Origin: Hydrangea macrophylla
Lineage: Eukaryota; Streptophyta; Magnoliopsida; Cornales; Hydrangeaceae
NCBI GenBank assembly: GCA_033977485.1
Contig: CM066994.1
Coordinates: forward strand, 47,021,155-47,085,154
Reading direction: 5' to 3'
Length of the DNA stretch: 64,000 bases
Shown here: piece by piece, positions 43,088 through 56,138 of the stretch
Position numbering within the stretch: the first letter of the stretch is position 1
Layout: each line of letters starts with the position of its first letter
The notes under the pieces: model-generated
Seen by the model: only the letters and a program-made list of their open reading frames with translations
Told to the model about the DNA's origin: nothing
Database searches by the model: none
Translations under genes and position numbers: made by a program

Positions 43088-46000
43088 TGTAGACACCCCA
43101 TTTTGTCGGCTACCAGATTTAGGAGACCCATAGCTTGGTGGTTCACAATGATCGCAAAAGACCCAAAAGGACTCTCGGAAGTCAGCTCCATCTCTCGGAA
43201 TGCTCAGAATGACCAAAATGCCCCTGAAGGCCCGAAAACTCCCAAAATTGGTCCCAAAGCTCTAAAAACATGCTATGTCGTAAGAAAAGCAATAAAATGA
43301 GTTTTTAAGAGAAATCAGACGAAATCGTCAGCTCCCAGAGACCCCCGGAAGTCCCGAAAGTTCCCGGAAAGTCCCCGTTGACCAGTTTGACCAAGGTTTG
43401 ACTAGGTTTGACCAAGGTTTGACCAGGTTTGACCAAGTTTGACCAAGTTTGACCGAAATCGTCCTGATTCACCAGAATCATTTTAAATCATGAGAAAAGT
43501 AGTTCCAAAAGAAAATCGAACGAAAACATCAGCTCCCGGGAACTCCCGGAGGTTTCCAGAACTTCCCGGGAATCCCAGGTTTGACCAGTTTGACCAAAAT
43601 TTGACTTTGGAAACGGGGCTCCGAAACAATTTTCAAATATTTTTCATAGATACTAGAGGTCAATAGCTTTCCTACGGTATATCGCACATAATTCCTGGAT
43701 TTAAAACAAATTTATTATGAATTTCCAAAGACGAAAAAGGAGATCAAATCGGCTTTTATCGCGAATACCGCAAAACTTTTCAAAGTGACCTATCCCCGAA
43801 CTATTTTTTATGTAAAATAGACTCCATTACCTTTCCAACGGTATATCACAATCCCAATTTGGAGTTCGTACGCATTTCCTGTGAATTTCGGACGAAATAG
43901 GGCCTTTTCGCGAATACCGGAACATCAGGGGGCCTAAACAGCATTATCCAGACGAAGGGAGGAGCAGTACCCGCCGCGGCACTGGCCCACTGCCGCCGCG
44001 ACAGTGGCCCAGTGCCGCCGCGGTACTCTCCCCCAGAACAGTGAGTTTTTGTAATTATTCTTGTGGTCCCATTTTGATTAATTAAAATCCAAAACGACGT
44101 GGTTTTATGATTTCAGATGTTTGGAGCCAATGGGAACACTTTCTAAACCCCAAAAACACCCCAAGTTGGCCTATATAAACACCCCATTACTCCTCATTTT
44201 GGGGGAGTAAAATGTGAGTTTTGGAAAAGTTTGGGAGAGAAAGTTGTAGAGATAAGGTTAGAGTAGGGAGAAAAGAAGCTTTCTTCTTTGATTTTCAAAA
44301 CAAAAGTGAGTTCTAACTTTGTTTTTTACTTCATTACTTCCATTTATTTCAACATTCAATACTCCCAACCACCATTTTAGTGAGCATTCAAGAGAGTGGA
44401 AGCTTCTTCCATGTCTAGTGTCAATACATATGAGTGAAACACCAATCCACAAGTCTTATGCTTCATGAATATCATCTATTGATCATCATTTACTTGCTTG
44501 TTTATTTATTGTTCATCTCTTCTTATCTCATTTCTTTTTGATTTTCTTTATTTACTTACTAGCTCATCATCATCTAAGTGATGACATGAAGTTTGGGGTG
44601 AGTGAATCCTTATGGATAGTAGCTCTTGACCTCAAAAACATGTTTGATAGATGATGATCATAACCTCAATACTTCCAAGGTATTCTTGGAATGTATTGAA
44701 GTTATGTTCAAAAATAAAATAAATCTCTCCAACAATCTTGGAGATTCTTAATGATGAGTTTGATGTTGGTATTCTAAGTGGCCATAATCCTTATTGAGTT
44801 TTGAAAATATGTTTTCAAAACATCTATTTCAAAACCCCTCTCAATCCCTCTCATTTGGTTTCAAGAAACAAAACTTTGTTTTCCCCAAAATCTCCAAAAT
44901 AATGGCCCAAAACAGTGAGCTGTTCAGATTCAAAGATTTGTTTTGAATTAAATACTAGAGTTATGATGATGAAACCACTTGGAAAACCTTCCTAATACAT
45001 CATATTTTGTCCCTAATTTTTCTCATCAATTATAGAGATGTAAAAGTATTTGTTTTGGATGTGAGAGGTTCATATTCATAATCTGCCTCTGTTCTCACAG
45101 AATGTTCACCCAACTTCTTGCACCTATTCTGGACATTTTCATCACTGTACATATATATTTTCTATTTTTTTTATAAAACTTGGGTGTCTTAGGAAACTTT
45201 TGGTATATAATGGGTCCTCATAACCCTTTTCTTTGATTTATGAAAAATCATACAAAATCAGTCAACAGTGCAGCATTTGTTTCTGAGTCATGTGTACATT
45301 CTGATTTATTTTTTTAATCTATGATAGCTATTGATGTTTGTCTTTTTGGGTTATTTTCTAGACACAGTAAGGATGATCTCTGATTTTTCTCACATTTTTC
45401 TAGGCACGTTTGACCTCCCATTATAATGTTGCAAAGTAACACATGCAGTCTGTCCACTATTCACAGCAAGCACATTTCAACTTTTATTCTTTGATTTGAT
45501 GCTCATATGCATTCCAAATTAGCCCATATCTTAGGAAGTAGTTCATACTACATTTGTACATATCCCATGTTGATTTCATTCACCCATTCATACACATTTT
45601 AGACTTCTAAGTCATTCTAGGAATCCATGAACACAAAGCACACTACAACCTTGGCACATTTTAGATACATACATTGCATCCATGCAAAGATTTGGGGTTT
45701 TTGTAACTCTTAATCTAAGAAGATTATAAGGAATGAACTTGATCACACGTTCATGCTTTCCCCTCGATCTAATCATCCTTTCTCATCCGTCCCGGGGATT
45801 GAGAGGTCTTCTTTTCTCAAAAGAATAACATGCATCATTCTAGTTTGCTAAGCATACTTTGATTTCTTTGATTATTTGTTTCAAGAACAATTCATGTCCC
45901 TTTAGATTAGGAAAACTTTATTATCTGATACATGATTAGACGATTTTTCCTAGGTTTATTTGTGTGATCTTTCACTTTGCATTGTGTGATATTTGGCTTA

Positions 46001-46403
46001 GATCTTATGAATGATATCTTATCTTTAGATCTTCCATTTCAAATCTCCTTATGTGATGTAATATATTATCATAGTATTATTTGTCGAACCATACATAGTA
46101 TAAGATGATTATTTGGATGCTAATTGAGGCCCGTCGAAAGGCGGGGCGAGTTGAGGGTGTTTTAGTCGCGACAAAGGCTCCTTCCTCTCTCGTACCAAAA
46201 CCCCGAACCAAGTTCTTTGGTGATGAAGGGCCGGTGCCCTTATCCGCTTGGGTGAGTCAAAATTAGGTTTCTTGGTTCCTTAAAGACCAAGTGGCGACTC
46301 TGTATCTGTTTTCAACAGACCACCATTTTCTTTCTTTGATTCAAAATCAAAACAAGTTTCAAAAACCCAACAAACAAAAAGCGGTGGAATCCCGGTATCC
46401 ACA
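43088..46403 (+). repeat. 3' LTR of the Tat element (3316 bp)
   Basis: Copy of 25640-28910 with scattered substitutions. It has a 40-50 bp gain where the GC palindrome is present as about three degenerate units (43968-44026) instead of one. W-box-like array 43378-43455; TATATAAAC box near 44172. Confidence 0.93.
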
Positions 46404-46544
46404 CCATGTGGCACCTAGAATGTGATGGAAACCATAGGCATGCCATCACAAAATAACTCCAGTTTGCAAAGACTTGAACATAAGACTAAACCCATCAAAC
46501 TAGCAAGCTTTTTGACTGTATCCATCAACTTCTCAACTTATTTG

Positions 46545-48116
46545 TAGGGTTATAATTTGGGCGGGCTAACCCCAGCCCAACAAGTAATTTACTTGGGCTT
46601 AGACTAGAAAGTTCAAGCTCGAATTGAATTTGAGTTCGGATTTGGGTTTGGGTAGAAAGATTATCAACCCGAGTACGACTGACACATGTATATTTATATA
46701 TTATAAACTAGTCCGAGCCCTGCGCGTTGCGCAGGAAATTTAATTGTGTCGTTTCGTGTGGTTAAGTGGTTGTTAAAAGTATATAATAAGATGTTAAAAC
46801 AGTTAAATATGAAATTGTAAATGTAACTATTTAATCTAAAACTCTTCTTACGGAAGAAGTTGATAATTCTGACTATCTTATAAATGAGTAGTAAATGTAC
46901 CTAAAAATAATATGACACAAGTAGGATATTTTCTCTTAAAAGGGCATGAATGTGTTTGTAGGCCTTAATTGATATTCGAATAAAATCTATAAATCATGAA
47001 TTTAAGGGAAGAAATTGACCAAAATGTAAATATTAGTGATCAATTCATAATAGCTACTAAAATAGCCACTTTATTTGACATTTTAAATATACCAGAACTT
47101 TAATTTTAGAGAAGAAGTTGACCAAAATGTGAAATTAGTGACCAATTCCTAAAATAGCCACTAAAATAGCCACTTTTTAAAACTTTTTAAAAGTGAATAA
47201 TAAATATCCCAAAACTTGTTGACCTAAATTCCATTACACATATTACAATATATGAATCATAAATTTGAGAGAAGAAGTTGAGCAAATTGTAAATATTAGT
47301 GACTAATTCCTAAACAACCACTAAAATAGTCATTTTTTTTTACTTTTTATGAAGTAAATAATAAATATCCCAAAATTTATTGACCCAAATGTAATTAGAC
47401 ACAAATTGTTGATTGAAACCTCATTTGAGAGAAGAAGTTGACCAAATTGTAAATATTAGTGACCATTTCCTAAATAGCCACCAAAATAGCCACTTTTGTT
47501 GACTTTTTTTGAAGTCAATAATAAATATCCCAAAAATTGTTGACCCAAATGTAATTAGACACAAGATTGTTGATTAAAACCTCATTATTATATTAAATAA
47601 AATTTTAAAAGCTGACTTGAATGTAATTATTTGTCCAAAATGACAGATTTAGCCTCACACAAATCAATATATCATTACAATGTATATATAGATATATGAG
47701 TAATTATAATGTAGTGAAGGGCAAAATAGGAAGTTCATATTTTTTGACGTGCTTGTTTCTTCGTTTTTATAGTATAGTAGATATATGATATTCTATATAT
47801 GTATTATTTTTAACCACTAGATTTTAGTGGGTTGTAGTGACAAAAATGCACTTTTAAATATTACTCAATAGCTAAATTGATAGATGAAAAATTTTATCTC
47901 AATTCTAAACCAAAGAATTTAAATTGATACTCTATTTTTGTTATTTATCTACTCCAATTTGGGCTCAAGTCATGCTCGAGTTTCAACACTAATGCACAAG
48001 TCAGGTTCAGGTTGGGTAGTTCGGGCTCAAGTCGGGCTAGAACAGACTCTACTAAAATTCGGACTGAGCTTGGGCAAACCTAAAATAAAGCCCAGCCCAC
48101 CCGAGTCGCAGGTCTA
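46545..48116. mobile_element. hAT-like element with an inner insertion
   Basis: The left end TAGGGTTATAATTTGGGCGGGCT and the reverse complement of the right end TAGACCTGCGACTCGGGTGGGCT share TAG and GGG[C/T]GGGCT at the same spacing, as in plant hAT ends. An AT-rich block (about 46700-47785) beginning near ACTAGTCCGAGCCCTGCGCG appears to be a second element inserted in it. No transposase remains, and no clean 8-bp duplication was found. Confidence 0.5.
46995..47640. repeat. Diverged tandem repeats of about 158-160 bp
   Basis: GAAGAA[A/G]TTGACCAAA starts units near 47007, 47107, 47267 and 47425. Each continues into ATTAGTGACCAATTCC, ATAGCCACTAAAATAGCCAC and AATAATAAATATCCCAAAA. The first unit is about 60 bp shorter. 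Confidence 0.75.
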
Positions 48117-48480
48117 CTCACTTCTCAAAGCACATCAATTTTGGCAGGCTTAATTTCAAAATATACCATTGAGTTTGGTCCCTTTTTTAACTTTAGCCCA
48201 TTTAGTTTTTTAATTGCATCAAGTTGGTCCTTGAAGTTTTTAAATAAAAGTAATGTGGTCAAAATGTCCAATTATGTGAAAAAAAGTTGATGAGAATTTA
48301 CTCCGATTTTATGCTCTGTCACGCTTTTTAGGGGTAATACTATATCAATCTTTTCTACCCAATTGTTAGCATAATTGTGTACAATGATGGGTGAACTCCA
48401 ATTCCACGTGTGTTTCTGACCGGGGACTCCGGTATACTGTACTAATATATGTGTAGCTCCCCCAGAACCTGATAAAAAAT

Positions 48481-48642
48481 GAGTAATGATAGGCACACAA
48501 CGAATTGCACAAACATGTAGCACATGGTTGGACCTTGTGCTGAAAAGTCTGTACACACAAAAAGGTTTGTGCAGAATTTTTAGCACAAGGTCCAACCATG
48601 TGCTGCACATTTGTGCAATTCGTTGTACGCCTATCATTATTG
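48481..48642. mobile_element. Fold-back MITE, 162 bp
   Basis: Arms of about 60 bp are inverted: GCACATGGTTGGACCTTGTGCT on the left pairs with AGCACAAGGTCCAACCATGTGC on the right, and GAATTGCACAAA with TTTGTGCAATTC. The 9-bp flanks ATAAAAAAT (48472-48480) and ATAAAGAAT (48643-48651) match at 8 of 9, suggesting a Mutator-type MITE. Its RNA would form a strong hairpin. Confidence 0.8.
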
Positions 48643-48759
48643 ATAAAGAATATAGGGCATAACATAAAAATTCACGTAGTTATGTAAGTTTACTCGTGAA
48701 CGACAAAAAGAGGGTTTTCTTTTCGATATGGAAGAGAAACTGTTTAGCGAAAGAAAAAA

Positions 48760-48880
48760 TGAAGAGAAAAATTGAAGAGCATGTGTGGGCCGGGTGTTGG
48801 CGTCGATCAAATCAGCTGCATGCATGCCCGACGAGATCATACACAACATCATATTTCATCTCCCATTAGTCGACTAAGAA
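48760..48880 (+). pseudogene. F-box motif relic
   Basis: Around 48806-48876 the frame reads MPDEIIHNIIFHLPL, the start of an F-box as in plant F-box/LRR proteins, followed by a stop. Just upstream DQISC appears in another frame; a repeated ATGC at 48821-48830 may be the cause. No complete F-box domain is present. A matching LRR-like piece lies at 62520-63015 on the same strand. Confidence 0.45.
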
Positions 48881-49200
48881 TGGTTTAAGATCTTTTGTCC
48901 AAAAGATTTTGATCATTTAGGTCCACCCACCTTTCTGATCAAAATTGCTTCGATCAATCAACATCTTCATCATCACATATTGGGTTACAGAAATTTAGTG
49001 ATTTTATTGGGTTACAGAAATCAACAATGATAGACTCACTCTCACAACCACACCTTCAACCACACTCAAGCCCCTCTAAGCAATTTTAAAAATATTATGG
49101 AACCCACCATTATTTCCTTCCCCCAAATCAAAATAGAAACAACTCAAATCAAAGACTGAAATTGCTCCATCCCCAACCCGTAACCTAACCATAGCAGCAA
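48881..49200. other. Non-coding stretch
   Basis: No gene recognised; AT-rich, with a repeated ATTGGGTTACAGAAAT phrase at about 48978 and 49008. Confidence 0.4.
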
Positions 49201-49217
49201 CCCCCCCCCCCCCCCCC
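49201..49217. repeat. 17-base C homopolymer
   Basis: It lies exactly at the left edge of the copia LTR piece and replaces about 18-22 bases seen at the equivalent place near 55865. Confidence 0.9.
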
Positions 49218-49416
49218 GTTGGAAAATTAGAAGGATACGGCTATGATACTGATTGAGGCGTACAATAGTTTGCACTATCCTTAAGAACAATTCCGCCCCT
49301 CAGAGTCAATGACTCGATGCACAAGGTCTCAGCGTTATGCTCTCTAGGATTCATCAATCAATTTCTTCCAAACGTGCACTCGAATTGGAAGAATATATGA
49401 GTGCTCAGAATTGCTC
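49218..49416. repeat. Partial copia LTR
   Basis: It matches 55881-56079 almost base for base (GTTGGAAAATT[A/G]GAAGGATACGGC through GAATTGCTC). It stops abruptly at 49416, where sequence of the Tat-related leader begins. CATAGCAGCA just left of the homopolymer is also shared with the other copy. Confidence 0.8.
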
Positions 49417-52400
49417 AGAAACTGGTATTTTGGGAACTTCTGATAAATTTGGACAGAGTTTCTGGGAAAAACTGTTATTTTGGGTATTTCTGAGTGTTTT
49501 GGGAATTTTTGGGAAATCTAAGTGGAGTTTATGGGAGAAACTGGTACATTTGGGAATTTCTAGAAAATTTAGACAAAGTTTCTAAGAGAAACTGGGATAT
49601 CTGAATGAGTTGGGCAGAGTTTCTAGGAGAACAAGTGTATATGACAGGAGCATGTGATGATGGTGATCATACTGTATAGCAAGTTTTCATACTCCTATGT
49701 CTTAGTACCAACAAACAAGGTTTGCGGTGTATATCTTTGTGAGCATGAAGCAGACATCCTTGTCATGGTCCCTAGGTAGGTCGACTCAATGTAATCACAT
49801 GTGAGTGGTTGCCTTGGGAATCATAAGAAAGAGGTTCTGTCTATACCGCGCAGGTAATCCCACTAGGGCATATAGGAATTATATCACATTGTCCTATCTG
49901 AAAAGATAAATGAACAGTCCTATGAAAGGTTGTATAGGAATCTATATGCAAAGGCTGGGTTTTAGTCAAAGAGGGTCCGTTGACGAGAGTTCTAATATAC
50001 CGTCGGAGAGACAGTACCGAGGTTCTTACTCTTTTTGATATACCTTGGAAGGTACAGTATCAACGGTGACTTGTGCCCTGGCACAGCAAGACCTGAACAA
50101 TGTTAGCGTCGCGTTTCAGACACAATCAGAGGGGGGAAATGCAAAAGTGCAATGCGGTGAACCAGACACAGTAAAAAGATGATTTTAAGGATGCTTCTTA
50201 TGAGTCAAACCTCTGAATTATTTTGTTTTAAAATAAGAATCCCCAGTGGAGTCGCCAGATTGTGGACATGCGGAATTCCACCTCTTTTTGTTTTTGTTTG
50301 AAATTGATTTGGATCAAAGAAAGAAAAGGAAGGTCTGTTGAAAACAGATACGGAGTCGCCACTTGGTCTTTAAGGAACCAAGAAACCTATTGACTCACCC
50401 AAATGGATAAAGGGCACCGGCCCTTCATAACCAAAGAACTTGGTTCGGGGTTTTGGTACGAGAGAGGAATAAGCCTTTGTCGCGACTAAAACACCCTCAA
50501 CTCGCCCCGTCTTTCGACAGGCCTCAATTAGCATCCGAATAATCATCTTGTACTATGTTTGATTTGAGAATTAATACTATGATAGTATACTACATTACAT
50601 AAGAAACTTGAAATGGAAGATCTAAAGATAAAATATTATTCATAAGATCTAAGCCAAATATCATACAATGTAAAGTGAAAGATCACACAAATAAACCTAG
50701 GAAAAATCGTCTAATCATGTATCAAGTAATTAAGTTTTCCTAATCTAAAGGGGACATGAGTTGTTCTTGAAACAAATAATCAAAGAAATTAAAATATGTT
50801 TAGCAAGCTAGTATGATGCATGTTAATCTTTGAGAAAAGAAGACCTCTCGATCCCCGGGACGGATGAGAAATGAAGATTGGATCGAGGGGGAAGCATGGA
50901 CGTGTGATCAAATTCGTTCCTTATAATCTTCTTAGATTAGGAGCCTTGAAAGCCCCAAATCTTGCATGGATGCAATGTATGTATCTAGAATGTGCCAAGG
51001 TTGTAGTGTGTTTTATGTTCATGGATTCCTAGAATGACTTAGAAGTCTAGAATGTGTATGAATGAATGAATGAATGAAATCATGGGATATGTACAAATGT
51101 AGTATGAACTGCTTCCTAAGACATAAGCTAATTTGGAGTGCATGTAAGCATTAAATCAAAAGGGGGGAAGTAAAAGTGTGCTTGCTGTGAATAGTGGACA
51201 GAATAGTAGCATGATCTTTTGGAAATTGAAAAGAGGGGTTAGGAATGTTTTCAATGCATTATTTTTTATGGAGATCTTCCTTATTGTGTCTAGAACACAA
51301 ACCAAAAATCCAATCTTTAATAACTATCACAGTTTGAGAGAAATCATATAAACAATAGAGGTTATTCAGAAACAGAGTCCGTACTGTCGACTGAAATGTT
51401 AGAAATTCTTAGAAAATGAAAACAAATGATCTAGAGGCCCATATTATACAGAAAGTTCTCTAAGACTTGAAGTTCAAGGAAAAAATAAGCTGGGACTACT
51501 CTGTTTGGAAGCATTTTCTGTAAAAACAAGTTGAAATTCAACCAAGCTGCAGTGACAGAAAAAACAGAATATCTAGGGAGAATGTTTGGGTCCAAATGGA
51601 CCACTTTCAAGTGCTTTCAAGTCAAGCCAAAAATCATGGGAGTTCTCTAATGAGTTAGTAAGACTTTCCAAGTAGTCTTGCATCCATAAATTGAGTATTG
51701 AGTTCTAGAGAAATCTTTGAACTCGGATCACTCACTATTTTGACTCACTGTTTTGATGATTTTGGAAAAAACAAGAGTTTTTCTTTCTTGAGTTCAAAAT
51801 GAGGGGGTTAAAGAGGGGTTTTGAAATAGTGGTTTTGAAAGTATATTTTCAACATCAGATAGATATTATGACCTCTTGGAATATCAACATCAAACTCATC
51901 ATCAAGAACCCTTAATATTATTGGAGAGATTCACTTTTATTTTGAATATAACTTCAAGGATACCTTGGAAGTATTGAAGTTATAATCATCTATTAAACAT
52001 GTTTTTGAGGTCAAGAGCTACTATCCATAAGGATTCACTCACCTCAAACTTTATGTCATCATTTAGATGATGATGAACTATAAGCAAAACAAAGAAAATA
52101 AAAAAGAAATGAGGTAAGAGGAGATGAACATTGTATATAAGCAAGAAAATAAACAATCAATAGATGATATTCAATGGTGGAACCACAAGCTTTCAACCTC
52201 TCATATATATGTGTATGTGGGTGTAGATTGCTCTCTAACTCATTGGAAACTCAAAGAATATGAAGAAAATGAATTGAAATCTTGGAAATACTAGTTTAGT
52301 TTTGAGAAAACTAAAAAAAAACCTCACATTTGGCTTAGATTTGAAGAAGAAAATCTTGATTTCTCTCTCTATTTCTTCCTAACTTTCTATATCTCTCTCT

Positions 52401-53495
52401 AATGGCTTCCAAGTTCTCCCCAAATGGAGGCAAATGGGTCTCCTTTATAGGCCAACTTGGGGAGGTATTTTGAGTTTTAAAAAGTCTCTAATTGGTCCAA
52501 AATTCCAGAATGATCAAAACTATGTCGTTTTATTTGTTGAAAATTTGAATTAAAATCCAAAAATTAACCAAAAATTACAATAAAAATGAAAAATCACTCA
52601 GAGTGCCGCCGCGGCAGTGGGCCAGTGCCGCCGCGGCAGTCAATTCCCCTGTTGACCAAAAATTGCATTTTGGTCCCCCGAAACTCCCAAAATTCGCAAA
52701 ACGACCCTATTTCGTCCGAAATTCACAGACAATTCATACGAAATCTAAATTGAGATTGTGATATACCGTTGGAAAGGTATTGAGGTCTACTTTCCATAAA
52801 AAAATATTTTGGAGTTGGGTCACTTTGGAAAGTTTTGCGGTATTCGCGATAAAAGCCGAATTGATCGTAGTTTTTTTCACCTTCAGAAATTCATAACAAA
52901 TTCATTTTAGATCCAGAAATTATGTGCGATATACCGTTGGAAAACTATTGACCTCTAGTATTTGATAAAAATATTTCAACATTGAAAAGGACACTTTGAT
53001 TTTTGGTCAAACTTGCAGTCAAACAGTGCACTTCCAGGAAATTTCGGGAAGTTCTGGGAGCCTCCAAATACTGACGTTTTCGTCCGATTTTCTTTTAAAA
53101 CATATTTTAAGACTTTTCATATGATCTAGGATGATCTCGACACTTTTGAGCGAATTCGAATGATTTTGGTCAAACCTTGGTCAAACTTGGTCAAACTTTG
53201 GTCAAACCGGTCAACAGAGACTTTCTGGAACTTCCGGGGGTCTCTAGGAGCTTACGATTTCAAATATTCATCTTTTAAAATACCTTTTTTTTTTTGAACA
53301 ACATCGAATGATTTTTTAGATTCTGGGCCAATCTGGAGAGTTTTGGGCTTTTAGGGGCATTTTGGTCATTTCTGCAAATTCTTTGACTTCTTGAGAGTTA
53401 GAGGCAATCAATAAAAAACCGATCTTTCTAATCATCGAGGTTTGACATGCTTGTGGCCTCCTAAATCTGTTAGCCGACAAAATGGGGTGTCTACA
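49417..53495 (-). mobile_element. Truncated Tat-related element, minus strand (5' LTR plus leader)
   Basis: The minus-strand LTR spans 53495-50261 (TGTAGACACCCC to TGTCCACA). It carries a primer-site variant at 50257-50240 and a leader that parallels 28932-29950, including diverged TCTGGGA-type repeats (49420-49640). No coding region follows; it ends at 49416 in a copia LTR. It is clearly older than the 20.8 kb element: only diverged similarity, about 3.24 kb LTR, two GC palindrome units at 52603-52639. Confidence 0.88.
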
Positions 53496-53559
53496 ACTAC
53501 ATCCAAATCATTTCATATCAAAATTAAATCTCCATATAAATATGTCATAACACATACTC

Positions 53560-54130
53560 TATCACTGTGTTTACGATATAAACATATATACATCACTTTC
53601 ATTAATTTTGAAACTATTTGAAACAATAGTTTAATCAAGATTTTCATTCTCTTAATTGGCTACTAAATTTAAAATCTATATAAGGAGTAAACAAGTATTC
53701 ACACTTTACTCTTATGCGAATCTAAAAAACCCTACTGGTTTATCCGAATAAAATTTCTCCTCATCCATCTCATAAATATATACTCGTACATATCAACAAC
53801 AGCTAATAAATTTTAAAGGATGTAAAACATGAGACTAAGTATCCAAAAACAATGTACTTCTTTTAGCTAAAAACCCTTAGCTACTAAAGTAGCTTCATAT
53901 TGTGTTTCAATGTAACCATAAAAAATCTTTCTGATCCATTTACTATCTACTATTCTACATTCAAGAAGTAAATCCACAAGTTTCAACTACGATTAGACAT
54001 AATAGAGTCCAAATCATCTTGAATTACTTCTCTCTAGAAATCACCAGGAGATTCGAGCGTCCTCTAAACAATTAGTATGTCCTTCTAAAGTAAATGAATT
54101 AAAATTACTTCCAAAGTCTTTTTAGCACTT
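53560..54130 (-). pseudogene. Decayed copia reverse transcriptase
   Basis: Minus-strand pieces read DSIMSN..., LVDLLLECRIVDSKWI, LVAKGF.LKEV and, after a gap, LVYSLY. These are consecutive motifs of the start of copia reverse transcriptase, interrupted by many stops and frame changes. The YVDD region is not found. It probably belongs with the LTR at 55880-56460. Confidence 0.65.
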
Positions 54131-54438
54131 AACTTTCTTACTCATTTATGGTTCAGATACTTTGTCATGACATCTATCATGCGTTCTAAATTCAATGTAT
54201 ACATATTAGATAAAACAGGAGGTTGTGAACCCCTACTATACCTCAATTTATAGTGAGATCATAACAAAAAGCGTCAATAGATTCAAAAGGTCGCATCAAA
54301 TTATTATTATTTTTAATCTCAAAAAATGACAAGCATTAAAATTAATTGCATGTCCCAAAATAAATATATACTGCAAATTTTTTCTTTTCCTTTAGGATTA
54401 AAAATCCTAACGTAGCCAAATAATTCAACCTCGAAAAC

Positions 54439-54469
<31 letters not shown>

Positions 54470-55371
54470 TACATATATATTTTTAATATTCTTGGTAAGA
54501 GATCATTAAAAAATATTCATTATGCTTGATATTATCTCACATATCCAGGTATGCCCAAAATTATACAAACTTAAAAAAGTTCAGAACTAAAATGAAATAT
54601 TCATGGTTTCTATGTCATGTACGATGAAAACTCCCACCATGAATTTTTATTCACAACTCAAATTACAACGTTATAAGTCGGTTACAGATACTCAACAAAT
54701 GAATTTAGAACAAGTACTAAATTCTTAACAAATAAAGAGTTTTTAGATATACATAATGTCTCTCTAAAAATGCCAACCTGAAACTCTTTTACAATCTATA
54801 TATTTGATTGTGTACACAAAGGCTGTTATGTATGAGTTCAATTGGACATACAACATAAACTACACATTTGATACAATTTAATAAGATACACACTAAGACT
54901 TTAAAAAAATGTTAAACCGCAACCAGTAAATGATAACTAATAATGAAAAGTTCTTACCTTACTAGATACCCAATTCAAGCAATAACATGTATCTCTATAT
55001 CAACACTAAGTTTTTTTTAACTTAAGAGCCTCATGTATAATCTTTTAAATACTCCATTAAGTACCAAAAATGTGAGTGTTGATGACCATTTTACTGCCAT
55101 GAAATAGTCCACCATAACCGTTGGACTCAAGGGATTCTAAAGAGTAAACACTATAACTGTTGGGTAACAACTTGACACCTTTTAAAGAAATATTCAATGG
55201 ATAATAAAATAGTCCAAAGTTAATAACCGTTGGGAACCAGAAAGTAAATCCTTTGGTTAAAAGCTAAAACTCAGTGTATGACATCATTTAAACTAAAAGC
55301 TTTTTATATACAACCAAATATATGGATATGTATAATCCATTCGAGTAAATTGAATTCAGTGAATATCATAT

Positions 55372-55402
<31 letters not shown>

Positions 55403-55879
55403 CTAATAAGTGATTTTTCCAATGTGACATTAACTAATTTGGACCAAAACACTAAGCAACTGATAAACTAAAGCATAACACGTTGAGTCTTAAAATACCA
55501 ATAAAGGTCATATGTGCTCAACTAATGAAAAGTTTAGCAAAGTCCATCAACTAGATTGAACACCCTTTATTTTATTTATTTTATTTTTATAAGTCAATCT
55601 AATGCTGTATCAGCCTACCATAAGAGAATCGGTGCTACCTTTTGAAAAAATATATATATGTATATATATATATTTAGTACATTGTTAAAAAGAACTTCTC
55701 AAACTTAAAGGGGCTACACAAAATAGGGTTACTAGTGTTTAATTCAACTTTCATAGAAAGATCTAAACATCTTAACATTATTGGAACTGTAAATAAAATA
55801 GAAACAATATTACCGGATCAATAGACTGTTGGACAAATATCGGGTTGATCATAGCAGCATCCATAATTGTTCTTAAGAT
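54131..55879. other. AT-rich non-coding stretch, probably the rest of a decayed copia element
   Basis: (AT)n tracts at about 54438-54465 and 55390-55402. No readable domains; stops are dense on both strands. Confidence 0.4.
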
Positions 55880-56093
55880 TGTTGGAAAATTGGAAGGATA
55901 CGGCTATGATATTGATTGAGGCGTGCACTAGTTTGCACTGTCCTTAAGAATAATTCCGCCCCTCGGAGTCAATGACTCGATGCACAAGGTCTCAGCGCTA
56001 TGCTCTCCAGGATTCACCAATCAATTTCTTCCAAGCGTGCACTCGAATTGGAAGAATATATGAGTGCTCAGAATTGCTCCAAAATATTGAAAT

Positions 56094-56138
<45 letters not shown>

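Larger units (their letters stand above)
25640..46403 (+). mobile_element. Tat-lineage (Ogre-like) Ty3/gypsy retrotransposon, 20.8 kb
   Basis: The LTRs at 25640-28910 and 43088-46403 are highly similar, starting TGTAGACACCCC and ending GGTATCCACA. Perfect 5-bp flanks CCATG lie at 25635-25639 and 46404-46408. The order is LTR, primer site, repeat-rich leader, gag, protease with G-patch, reverse transcriptase, RNase H, second RNase H, integrase, repeat blocks, two antisense genes, tandem repeats, polypurine tract, LTR. Great length, two RNase H domains and antisense ORFs before the 3' LTR all point to the Tat lineage. High LTR identity implies recent insertion, yet frame changes are present in gag-pro and at the integrase end. 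Confidence 0.93.

Noticed and set aside
50261..53495. Solo LTR
   Set aside because: Primer-site variant and leader follow the LTR on the minus strand, so it is a truncated element, not a solo LTR.
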